A DNA stretch of 64,000 nt, taken from assembly GCA_020310875.1 (NCBI GenBank), contig CM035430.1:99042866-99106865 (forward strand), read 5' to 3'. The DNA is from Ceratopteris richardii (Eukaryota > Streptophyta > Polypodiopsida > Polypodiales > Pteridaceae). Under the pieces are notes generated by a model. The model was not told the origin of the DNA. It worked only from the letters and a program-made list of their open reading frames with translations, and searched no databases. The position numbers and the translations under genes are program-made. Positions 23,589-33,883 of this stretch are shown one piece after another; the stretch's first letter is position 1, and every line of letters begins with the position of its first letter.

Positions 23589-24923
23589 ATGGAGAAACCT
23601 AAATCTCATAGACGTCCAAAAGATGAGGTTATCGTGATAAAATGTCACAATATCAAGGCTCCAGAAGGATTTTGGTTAGGACAGGAGTTCTGCAAAGGTG
23701 CATGGGTGTACATGCAACCCTCTGGTGTTGGTCCTCACCGTGTGAGAGATCGTGGAAACTTGGATCTTCATTGGAAAGGGAAGTTACTAGGCTTCAAAAA
23801 GCTCAAAAATGGTGAAACTGTTGCCATTGTACAACATGTGTTCACAATGTCAACCATGAAATTGGAAAACTCAAACAAAATGAGATATCCTATCAACTGT
23901 AAGTATTACTCATTGACTTTTGTCCAAATTTCAGAATATACCTAGCTAAGTTGTGTATTTTTTTGTTGTAGACATATTTCCTTCTACCTTGGTGGAAGAA
24001 CAACCACTTCATAGTCTTACAGGTACTTTCCAAGCATTGCATTTAGATGTTGGGTCGATAGTCTTTCCACAAGCCCGTCCTGCTCAGCTATTATGTGAGA
24101 GAGTTTTCTTTTACACACATACATATGTTGTACCCTCTTCATCAAATGATTTTGGCAAGTTAGAGATGATTAAGGTAGATTCTCTCTTAAAGCTTGAGTG
24201 GCCGCAACCTGATGTATGGACATTAACATCTTTGAAGCATAAGATGGTGATGGACATACACAACTCTTTGAAATTTACAAGAGTTTCAAGATCTATAGGA
24301 TTACATTGGTGTGTTCCTGTTCATTGTTTTGTACATTTATTTCAGATATTCACAATTCTAGAGACGTCAACAATGTTCATGTTAAAAGATATCACGTATG
24401 AGCAGGTAGAGTGTTTGCTAGGTGAAAAATGGGGACTTGTAGAAGGATGCACCAAAGGGGATAGATACATTTGTAAAATTGTTGCAAGAGGCATAGGATT
24501 TCGATACTTGAAACATCGTACTTCATTGTACATTAGATTCTATTATGATCGTTGGATGTGTAAACTTGGTGAATGGATACCATTACAAAGTTCTGAGGGT
24601 GTTTTAATTTCATTTGAAATTAAGATAAATCTACCCAACAATGAAATGGAAGTTATTTCAGTAAATCATCATTGGACTCTTGCCAATGTGAGAGAACATC
24701 TAGTAATCATGGGATTTGAGGATCTGGATCAATCAAAGTTCAGAATACAAGGGCATAAGGTAAGTAGCATATGGTATTTCTTCTTTTGTTTATACATATT
24801 CTTACACTCAAATATGTTCATTTAAAGTTTTCTATTTGTCTGCAGATTGGTAAGAGGTTGGAGGATAAAATTAAAGTCCTCCTTGAATGGAGTGTGGATG
24901 GAACTCAACTTTCATTGTCATAG
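23589..24923 (+). CDS. T cargo gene 1, unknown protein (3 exons)
   Basis: Predicted exons 23589-23898, 23972-24759 and 24846-24923. Introns begin GTAAGT and end TTGTAG or CTGCAG, and phases match (1, then 0), giving about 391 residues. The start is the ATG reading MEKPKSHRRPK. The N-terminal third has a compact beta-looking segment (VIVIKCHNIKAPEGFW ... GKLLGF.KLKNGETVAIVQHVF) reminiscent of BAH or chromo-like folds, but I cannot assign it. The C-terminal ~60 residues (WTLANVREHLVIMGFEDLD...) could be a small ubiquitin-like or DNA-binding module; this is a guess. There are no internal stops, so it could be functional. It lies about 500 bases inside the left TIR and is followed by gene 2 on the same strand. 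Confidence 0.65.
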
Positions 24924-25377
24924 CTCAAGGACTATTTGAGTGCTACAGTGTACACACACCTATGTTCCATTTATAATCCTACATCTGCAACAATGTATTT
25001 AACATGCAAGACATGTAGCATGTAAAATTTTTTGATCTCAATATGATGTATAATTTGCCAAATCTTTGGTTTTTCCAATGGCAATTTATTATAATTTTAA
25101 AGTTTTGAGAATTTTTTTTTTCTATTGTGTTGTCGTGTATCTTATTCTGGTTAATGATTCTGTTCAATCTTTTTATGAGCAAAAGTTTTTTTTCTGAGAG
25201 TTCTATGCATGATTGTTTTATTTGAAGGTATCAGTTTTAGTTTTAAAATGGGTCCCACTCACTTTAAAATTTTGAAACTACTATAAAAACAACACTTATT
25301 CTCTCATTTCTCACTTTTGCAACCAAGAAGAGCTACAATCACTAGCAGAGTACGCACACAAGCTAGCATCACGCGCA
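24924..25377. other. Intergenic region between T genes, promoter of gene 2
   Basis: AT-rich 454 bases. ACTATAAAAAC at about 25280-25290, roughly 95 bases upstream of the next ATG, is a plausible TATA box. The 3' end of gene 1 probably lies in the first 150 bases. Nothing else is seen. Confidence 0.45.
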
Positions 25378-26930
25378 ATGGCTGCCGCATCCTCCAGTAC
25401 CCTGCAACTCAAACGTCCACGTGAACTCTTCAATGAGTTCTTGGAATCAACTGAGTTCAAAGGTCAGAACCACTTGTATGACCTACTGTCTAGGGTCCCT
25501 GATCTAGACAAAACAATTCAACTGAACTCTGATGTGCTCAAGGAAATCATAGAGTTCCTTGAGTACTACATCTTGCGTTTTTCTATAGAAATACCGCCTT
25601 ATGAGGGTAAATGGGTTCCATGTGACCTTCTACTCTACATACATAGAGGCGATGAAGCCTTCATGAAGCGCCTTAAGCGCTTCATGGCAATTGCGGAAAC
25701 TGCTGGGCACTTACTAGATGACTCTGTGCCATTAGTAAAAAAGCTTAACAAAAAGAAGAGGATGGGTACAAAGTACCTATCCTACACTGCAACAACATAT
25801 TTTATTATTAATGAGGAGCCGGAACCTACACCTGTTGAGCTCCCCAACCTTGCCACTGGGGGTTTTGTTAAGGAGAAGAATGAGCCTCAACCAGAGGCCA
25901 TAAATTTTTCCAAAGAAAGCATTACAATCCACCAAGAATTCCCTGGTGGTGTTGAGGATAAACTACATGTGCAATCAAGCATGGAGGAGGCCCCCCCTTC
26001 AAATCTCAACCCCTCTGAGCCCACATTACCAGAGGTGGAACTTGAATATCTCTCCTGCATCGTTGTGGATGGAGAGGAATTTATTTTACTCCATGACATT
26101 GAGAAGGCATTTGGTCTACGTCTAGATGAATGCTTGAGTATTTTCTCCACAATGTCAGATGTTCCACTTGACAACACATCTGACATACTTGAAAAGAAGT
26201 CCATCCCACTTGGGGATTTTGTGGCAGACACCATATCAATGGTGTGTGCTGATATTTTAAATGATGACAACAATTCTACTACAGAGGAGGAGTTCAGTGC
26301 AGCACAGGAGAGGATACTGAAGCAAAAAATTCCTACATCCCATGTAGCAGAGCAGAGTGGCATGGCCCACTCTAGCATTGATCTTGATGCCCCTGGAAGA
26401 GGGGAGGAAGAAGACAAGCTTCATGATGTAAGTGGTAATTGAATTAAATAAATCAATAATTTTAAGTTAACATTGTAAGAGCTTGAATTCTCATTTGTTC
26501 TTAACAGGAAGCAATTGAGCTCGACAAGTTCGCAGCAAGGTCTGGTGGGGATCGAGCTTCTCGTGGGAGTGGTGCATCCTTGGCAAACTACATCGGAAAG
26601 TTGCCAAAGGATGATTTTGTTATCATACACAAAGACTACAGTCCCGATGGGCACTTCATCACTTGGTGCTTGAAGGCCCTTAGCAAGATTTTGTGTTTAT
26701 GTACAATTACCCAAGGCACTAATTGTGTCATTTTGGTTAAGAAATCCTTAGTTGTAACTACTTTAGGACTTAATTTTAGAGGAAAAGTATTAGGGCAAAT
26801 AGGTATCGCCATGAGTCTTGGAATGCAAGACCCCCATGTAATATCAAGATCTGTATTGACTTACCAGCTGCCTCAATCTCTCCAAAGGAGAAAGAAAGTT
26901 GTGGAGAAATTGAAGGCAGCTGAGAAATGA
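25378..26930 (+). CDS. T cargo gene 2, unknown protein (2 exons)
   Basis: Exons 25378-26427 and 26508-26930 with a phase-0 GTAAGT...TTAACAG intron of 80 bases, giving about 490 residues. The start MAAASSSTLQLKRPREL follows a TATA box and a C/A-rich leader. The N-terminal ~130 residues look helical (LFNEFLESTEF, YDLLSRVPDLD, MKRLKRFMAIAETAGHLL). The middle is acidic and low in complexity. Residues about 235-260 form a small conserved-looking block (LEYLSCIVVDGEEFILLHDIEKAFG). The C-terminal 140 residues contain a basic Arg/Gly/Ser linker and a hydrophobic block (ALSKILCLCTITQGTNCVILVKK). I do not recognise the family. No internal stop is present. It converges on the H3 variant gene, with the two hairpins between them. 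Confidence 0.65.
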
Positions 26931-27087
26931 TGTAATGTCTTGATAATACAAACTTTTTTTTTCATCATTTGTCTACTTCTGTATATGAATGTGCTAAAAA
27001 ATTGAACTTATCTTCTCTCCACAAATTGTATCTAATTGGGGGTCTTTGTATTGTGCTTTGGTCCTCTGTATCATTATATGCTTAAAA

Positions 27088-27188
27088 AAGGCCAAAAAAG
27101 CCCCAGCCACAGAAACGCGGGAAACAGCCCTGCAAAATTTTTGCAGGGATGTTTCCCGCGTTTCTGTGGCTGGGGCTTTTTTGGCCTT
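27088..27188. ncRNA. Long hairpin 1 (inverted repeat)
   Basis: Near-perfect 101-base inverted repeat centred at 27138 with arms of about 50 bases. The outer arm is AAGGCCAAAAAAGCCCC, the middle AGCCACAGAAACGCGGG and the inner AAACAGCCCTGC. I see one G-A mismatch (27127/27149) and a very short AT-only turn. It lies about 160 bases past the stop of T gene 2. It could be a bidirectional 3'-end signal, a small-RNA precursor or a tiny foldback transposon; type ncRNA is provisional. Confidence 0.6.
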
Positions 27189-27403
27189 ATCTAGTGTTTT
27201 TAGGTGCTACAATACATAGGAAACTATGTAATTTCAGATTTTCAATTGGTTTTGGTATTATCAGGACCAGAAGTTTTCAGTAGGGTATAAACTCAGCCTT
27301 TAGTAGCTAAAGATCTCATTTCCTATAGGGTATAACCTCTTAATACCTAGACCATTGCATCTCTACCATATGTCTTATGCTTACCAAAGACCAAATATTG
27401 CAA

Positions 27404-27492
27404 AAAAAAACCCCAGCCACAGAAACGCGGGATTCAGCCCTGCAAAAATTTTGTAGGGCTGAATCCCGCGTTTCTGTGGCTGGGGGTTTTTT
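27404..27492. ncRNA. Long hairpin 2 (inverted repeat), paralogue of hairpin 1
   Basis: 89-base inverted repeat centred at 27448. It shares CCCAGCCACAGAAACGCGGG and GCCCTGCAAAA with hairpin 1 but has GATTCAG where hairpin 1 has GAAACAG. The opposite arm is changed to match (CTGAATC against TGTTTC). A second short difference is a G-U pair near the tip. Function is unknown; the paired change argues that the fold or arm identity is maintained. Confidence 0.6.
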
Positions 27493-27600
27493 GGTATGAA
27501 AAGGACATGTTGCACACCAGTATGTAGAAAAGGAACATATCTAGTCATAAAACAATAGGCAAGTGCATGCATGTTTAACTAAATCCATATATAACTGACT

Positions 27601-27709
<109 letters not shown>

Positions 27710-27801
27710 AAAAGAGACAAAGAATATAAGTCAAAACAAAATTTTCTATTATCCATTGTATTACATCGCAAAGTAGCCTATCATAGGGTATAATATACAC
27801 A

Positions 27802-28692
27802 TCATGGGTTATTTCCTCTAATTCTTCTTGCTAGCTGAATGTCCTTCGGTTGTATGGTTACTCTCTTGGCATGGATAGCACAGAGGTTAGAGTCCTCAAG
27901 CATGGAGATGAGGTAGGCCTCAGCTGCCTCTTGAAGTGCTTCAAGTGCTATCCCTTGTATTCTTAGACCTCCTTGGTAGCTTTGTAGTTCCTCTTTCACT
28001 ACCCTTGCAAAAGCTCTTCGTGGTATGAGTAGTTAAACGGACTTTTGGTAGTGTCGTATCTCTGCAAAAGCCCTGCAGTGCTTCCTTCGTCTTTGTGGAG
28101 CTCTTGGGTTGGGAGGTATGTTTGGCTGGCGTTGAGGTCGACGTCGAGGTTGATAGTTTTTTTTTCTCCGATGTACACGATGTGAGGGCCCAACTTCATC
28201 TTGCACATTTTGTTGTTGATGTGGTTGTTGACTTTGCTCTCTTTCCTCCTCTGTTGGTATTTGCCCTTGTCCTTGTGGAAGTGTCTTACCTCCATGTGTC
28301 ACCCTATGGCTCGTTGGTATTTGCATATCATTCCATGGTGGTTGATTGTTGCTTTCCTCATATGGGGATGACTCTTCGTCGCTCTCTGGTACACTCCTTC
28401 TGATCAACTTCTGTTTGGGTCTTGATTTGATGGGTGTCCTTGTTGGTGGCTCATCATCTGAAATGGCCTCTGATCGTCCTGGAGTGTAATAATCTTGTCT
28501 ATTGGAAACTTCATTTTCTCGCACTGAATTGCTCCCAGGTGGTGTGCCATTGTGTGACACAGGCACAGATGTGCTCTGGGAACCACTTCGAGGCCTTTGG
28601 GGAGGTTGCAACCATGGTGGGCGTTGTGTCCCTAGATGAGGGCTAGGAAAGAAGACGCGATCTTTCCTTGCAGTTTGCTTGGTGCGTGCCAT
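27802..28692 (-). pseudogene. Histone H3 variant with ~200-residue tail, CENH3-like, one internal stop
   Basis: One intronless frame of 296 codons. The start MARTKQTARK is identical to the H3 N-terminus, including Lys4 and Lys9. It is followed by about 190 residues rich in Pro, Gln, Arg and Ser with basic clusters, unrelated to normal H3. The histone fold begins AEIRHYQKS near residue 209. A TAA at 28033-28035 (codon 220) interrupts it. The frame then continues [14 protein letters not shown] and the H3 alpha-2/alpha-3 core ([34 protein letters not shown]), ending at 27802. LLIP and HYQKS resemble plant CENH3, but loop 1 has canonical H3 length. The stop falls where CENH3 usually has Asn, Glu or Asp, so a single change may have killed it. 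A TATA box (28735-28742) precedes it. Alternatives: a captured CENH3 or a divergent non-centromeric H3. Confidence 0.85.
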
Positions 28693-28734
28693 TCTCTTGA
28701 GTTGCAAAAAGTGTGAAATGAAGTGAGTTCTCTC

Positions 28735-28742
28735 TATTTATA
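28735..28742 (-). promoter_or_regulatory. TATA box of the H3 variant gene
   Basis: Minus-strand CTCTATAAATAGAG, about 45 bases upstream of the ATG at 28692. This is a near-consensus plant TATA box, embedded in a short palindrome. Confidence 0.65.
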
Positions 28743-28891
28743 GAGTTTTTTAAAAAACCGTTTGTTCACACTAGAACGGACAAAACCTGTTTAAAACCAT
28801 ACAGAATATTATATATTAAATAATAACACATTGAAATCAAGATTACAATAATCATATGTATTACCACATAATGGGAAATAGCGAATTCACT

Positions 28892-31686
28892 TTACTTCCA
28901 AGCTGAGCCTTCTCGTTGTCTCCTTGCACGCCACTGAGCATGATGAAGAGGACCTAACGATGACTTCCATTTCTCACTGGCAATGTTGTGTTGCATCTTT
29001 CTTGCAAGTTTTGCCAATTTTGAATCCCTAAGTCGTTCCACAAAAAACTTTCTCGAGAATGTAGTGCGGTAAAACCAATTAAACATCTCCTCCATGTAGT
29101 TTGATTGCATTGGGCCACCACCATGTCGGGTGTTTTTGAAGTAGACACCCCTCGCTTTGTAGTGTGACTTTTCCATTCCTTGGGTACTGAAAATCTCTAA
29201 TGACCCATATCGATGCATGAAAAAAGCTCCATGTGCAAACAAAATATGCTAAAAATTGTTAAGTACATTGGAAAAAGGTAAGTGCAATGAACACTTGTAG
29301 AAGAAGATTACACTTACAATGTAGTGTGTTATATTGCTCTCTCCCCAACATTGAATGAAACACTTGGTGAACTCCACTAATGTTTCTTGAAACATTTGAC
29401 GTTGAATAGCACTAGACCTAGTCAGACCCATTAAGCCTACAACCTTATCAAAGCTCGACCAAACTTTCTTTCTCTTATTACAAAGATCAACTTGAGAGTC
29501 ATTGTCTGTTGTGATCATGCATAGGTCTTTCCACAGCTCATAACGTTCATTATTTTGAGTGCTAGTACCTCTTCTAAAAAAATGTCTTGCTTTATTCCCT
29601 GTCATTGACACTTGTTGCAAGCTATCTTGAGATTCTTCAACTTTCTTAACAACTAGGGTTACATTTCCACCATGACAACCAATTGAATTAAGAAGTTCCT
29701 CCAATTTCTTTATAGCTTGAATAGATTTATCAACTGGCTTCATGGCAAATGCGTATTCTATATGGAGCTTCAATAGTCTATCAAAAATTCTCATGAAGGC
29801 ATGCAAGGTGCAAAAGTGGACATTGACTAAAGGGAATGGAATAATGGGATTCCAATCCTTATCTGACATGTCACGATTAGGTGTACCTAACATGGGACAC
29901 CTCATTAAAGGTGTATCCCATTCAGCAGATGGAGTTGCATCTGTGTCATCAACTAAATCATCTATGTTGTTTTGTTTTCTCTTTGTTCGTTTATAACCTC
30001 GTGTACAATATGGACAAGGATAGAGAGTAGATGCACCTTGTTTGCACCCTAACATGCATTTGATAGTCTTTAAGTCTCCACCTAAGTGCCACTCTACTTC
30101 AAAATCACCAAGGCTTTCTACATTGATTTTGGCACCATGAATTTGAGAAGTTATCACCTCTGTGATCCATGGGATCCTATTGAAAATCCATGTAAGAACA
30201 TCATTGGATTCTTTAGGTACTTCAATAGCACCTAACCACCATATATCTTTCTCTGATTGGACACTATATGTAAAGTGATGGGTAGATTCTTCACTATCAT
30301 CAATAATAGCATGGGCCATAGCTTCGTTCATGAGTGTCACACTAAGTCTCTCCATACGGCGTCCCTTTATGATTTGACATTCGTCTAGCTTCAATACAAA
30401 CTTGAGTTTGGAACCACAATCTACATCAAATAACAAACATTATATTATTAAAAATACTATGAATGTCATTATCAAAACAATGGATATACCTTGAAGTGTG
30501 GATTTGTAAAATTTAACCATTTCCTTTTGGAGCCTCTCCAAATTGACAAATATGTTGTTGTACTTTGTGTAGATGAATCCCTGTCTAGATGTGTTTTTCA
30601 ACTCTTTCTTTGATGTAGATGAATGATAAATGGATGCAGGCATAACATCTTCTATATGCAGGTAATTGCCAAGAGTATTGGCTACATCCTCATTGGTTAT
30701 CTTCTTCCTCACAGATACCTTGTAAGGGCATGGAAAAATGCTCTGGAAAATACCTTTGTTTTGTAGAGCCTGCTTCAAAAGATTGTACAATGCAGTGTAC
30801 GCTCTAGTACTAACACCTGCTTCATCACATACCATCTGTACCTCACTAGGACTAATAATATCTTCTTAGTTGCCTGCAAAATCTTTAATCACTTGGGTTT
30901 TGATGTGATTTCCTATTGGTGACTCCAAGATCATAAGCACATGTTTGTTGCTAAGACAAGAATTCAGAAACTTCAATTGATCCTCCATTGTTGAGGAAGC
31001 ACTCGCATCTTCAACAAATGACCTGCACAATAAGAATCTCAATCTAAAAGTCTTTTAACATAACTAAACAAAGGAAATACATACCTAAGTGCGTAAACAC
31101 GTCGCTTCCGTGCTCCACCACTAGTTGAAAGAGCTTGAAAGGATGATAATGGTCGTTTCCTAAATCTCATCCCAAGTGGAGTCTCTTTTAGTTGTGTAAG
31201 ATTGGCTTTCAACTTTGTAATTGTGCTCTCCTTTTCTTCCACATCTTGTTTGAGTCTATTATTGTGCTCATCCAAAGATTTGATAGCACTTTCTAAAGTG
31301 TGTATAGCACTCTCTAAACTGTGTATCTTGAAATGGTTGTGATGACATTGTTGCATCCAATAATTTGCTATAGATGTAGAATGGTTAGACAATCGCTTGC
31401 AATAGCCTAGGAGTCCATCTTCACCGGAACCAAGGAATTGTAGAAATGTGGAGATAGTATGGAATCTAGGATGAACATTAGCCATTGGATCCAAGGGATA
31501 CAAAGCACCATGGACCCAAAGATCAATATTCTTCTCTCCAGCTACACGTCGTGCATTTTGAGAATTTATGTCATTGCTACCTCTAGTTGTTGGTGCAAAT
31601 TCTGTAGGAACACGAACATGTACACTCTTTGAGTGAGGAGCACGCGCTGGTGCTGGTGTCATGTTCGTAATACATGTGAGCACCAT
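28892..31686 (-). pseudogene. Putative DDE-type transposase of T, RAG1/Transib-like C-terminus (4 exons, one stop)
   Basis: Exons on minus: 31686-31085, 31022-30490, 30420-29318 and 29248-28892. All introns are GT-AG with matching phases (2, 1, 0), giving 864 residues. The N-terminus carries a coiled coil (ESAIHTLESAIKSLDEHN). Candidate catalytic residues: Asp in KLDECQ (30383-30385), an acidic residue near the LHAFMRIFDRLL block (about 29750-29790), and Glu in QGMEKSH (29171-29173). The order GGDLK, CPYC zinc pair, LH, TGNKARHF, ITHYIH, RYGSLE, QGMEKSH parallels the RAG1/Transib core, where the last Glu is catalytic; this is from memory and motif-level only. An in-frame TAA at 30866-30868 in exon 2 breaks it. 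The start is placed at the first ATG of exon 1; another ATG lies at 31662. Confidence 0.7.
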
Positions 31687-32245
31687 GATGTTCCAAAACT
31701 CCAGCACCGAATGGGAAGAAGCACACAGATGGCTGGAATGGCTAGTACAGTAGCTATGTGCAAGAAAAAAAGTGTGTTTTGGTATGTGGATAGGTCAAAA
31801 TGACTTTTTTCAGTATGTTAGAGGGAAAATGAGTTTTTTTTCAAAAATTCATGTTTTGGGGCAACCAAAGTTACGAGTTTGATGATGTGGCACTTAACTT
31901 TTGGAGGGATTTTGAAAAGTATGTTTTTTAAGTATTTTTTATAAAAATAAGTCTAAAAAAATTAAGTTCTGACATATACATAAAAGTATGGGCCATTTTG
32001 AATAAAGAATAGCTGAAAAAGAGACTTTTTCAGAAAACTCATTTTTTTATTCATAAAGATCGACGGATTTGATGAGGTGGAAAGTGGTTTTTCTCTCTCT
32101 CTATGTGCAGAAGAGAGAGAAGGTCCTAGCTCAGCCTAAAACAAAGCCTACTTCAGCCTACCAAAAAGTGCTCTATTAAATGCACTTTGTCCCCTTACCA
32201 AAGTACAAGATTAAGCTTAATCCCTAATAATTAGGAATCCTTACA
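31687..32245. other. Right subterminal region of T
   Basis: Contains the transposase 5' leader and AT-rich sequence with repeated GACTTTTTTCAG/GAGACTTTTTCAG and AACTCATTTTTTT phrases, partly inverted copies of the left end. It also has the small palindrome ATTAAGCTTAAT near 32212. No TATA box or gene is recognised. Confidence 0.45.
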
Positions 32246-32281
32246 AGGCCCATGCAGGGTTCACTTTTTTTCCTAATGGCT
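32246..32281 (-). repeat. Right terminal inverted repeat of T
   Basis: Reads GGCCCATGCAGGGTTCACTTTTTTTCCTAATGGCT on +, the inverse of the left TIR with two one-base indels. Gypsy C ORF3 resumes at TGG (32277), inside the palindromic edge. Confidence 0.82.
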
Positions 32282-33883
32282 CCAGCAACAGAACGAACGC
32301 CTGCACGAGCACTCAGAGACACTACAGCACCACCTTGCGGCACTAGAGGAGGAAAATGCTCGCCTCCACACACAGTTCCAAACTCTCCAAGAAGCTCATG
32401 GCATATTGGAGGTACAGTTACAGAACACAGATCAGGAAGCGATACAAGTGGTAGAAGGTCACCTACGGACACAGCTGGAACGCAACTCAAGACTTCAGCG
32501 AAATATGGCTCTACTCAAACGCCATCTTGCGGCCGCTCAGGAAGAGAATAGATGCCTGCAAATACAAAATCAAGAGAACCTGGAGGCAGCTATTGAGAGC
32601 ACACCGTGGGCACCCATCAGCCCATCCAAGTTTCAGGCAGTGACCCCCGATAATATCAAGATCATATTGGAAGACTATGCCATGCTGCTTGAAGCACATG
32701 ATAAGCTATCGGAGGAACTGGGACAATTGAAGCAGAAACACCAAAAAGGACCAACAGCAACCTCTCCAACCACCCCCTCCGCGGCTTCACTTCTCACAGA
32801 CTCAGAGGCCATAAAAGATCTCCAGAAACAGGTCACTGAATTGCAAACACGTCTACTACAATATGAGAGACCACCTTCCCCTCCAGAGGCTCCCACTGAC
32901 GAAGAAGTAGTGCACATTCCTGTGGAACAAACGTTTGACGAAGAATACGATCCACAACCATTCCCAGGAGGCCAACAAACAGAAGAAGCTCAAGACACAT
33001 TCGAGGCACCACGGCCTCCATGGCTACGTCAAGTGGAGGAAATCGGGAGTTCGCACGAAGAGCGCATAGTAGTGCAAAATCAGGCCATGAGGGTCATAGA
33101 GGAAACTGTGCTACAATCGGCTTACTTCAAGAACCTGTCATCGAGACACCTGATCCTCTCATCTGAACTCCAATACAGGCCGTATTATATTATCTTGGCT
33201 GATTATAATGCAGAAATACAGAGAGTCACAGGTCAGATTCCTACCTTTGCGACCCAATTTCAACCCGAAGACCTTCCTCTAGAGGTGCAAAAAGGCAAAA
33301 TTCGTCAACCCACCTGGCGACAGAAACTTCTAGAGACATATCCAGAAATGCTACGCACATGGAACAACGCGCCTTTACACCTCCTATACAATCCATGCTA
33401 CGGTCTAGTCCCACGCCGCAGGTCTTGGAAGGCATTCAATATCAAAGTACAGAACAACGCGCAATGCAAGGAATGGCTGAACTACCCGTACATTGCGCCA
33501 CCACAGGGACCACCGTCGGTAGCATACATGATGGGAACCATTCGCCACTCGATGCCGCGCTTGAAGCCCATGCAAGATGTAGCAGCGCAAATGATGCTTA
33601 AAATCTTAGATATGATGCAAGTAGTCCTGAAAACTTTTAGAAACGCAGCCGCACCACAAGTACGTCTCCCGGGGTTTAGCAATGGAAATTATGACTTGGT
33701 GTATGACATGAGCACCACCCCCAGTATTCGTGTGGCTTACGCCTGGCATGCACGCATCAAATACCTCCCTGCCTGTTACAAACAGACCTTCGAAGAAATG
33801 TTCAGATCAGGTTTCTGGGAGTATCACTCGGAGATTTTCGCACCAACACATCTGCTCCATCTTTTTGCTTGTGAACAAGCAAT
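32277..33883 (+). pseudogene. Gypsy C third ORF, 3' part, fused to B pol
   Basis: Continuation of the ORF begun at 20573. It opens with a coiled coil (LQQQNERLHEH ... LEEENARLHTQ ... LLKRHLAAAQEENRCLQ), then an acidic/Pro linker, then a C-terminal domain shared with B: EWLNYP near 33475, MMLKILDMMQVVLKTFRNAA near 33590 and LPACYKQTFEEMFRSGFWE near 33770. Reading is open from 32277 to about 33883, where the residues HLFACEQ are cut and B's pol begins in another frame. The last ~20-30 residues seen in B are missing. Confidence 0.8.

Noticed and set aside
28009-28036. Micro-intron that would remove the TAA in the H3 variant
   Set aside because: A GT...AG stretch of about 27 bases is in frame but far below the usual plant intron minimum.
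27802-28692. Ordinary host histone H3 gene
   Set aside because: The tail after residue 10 is unrelated to H3, there is an internal stop, and it lies inside transposon T.
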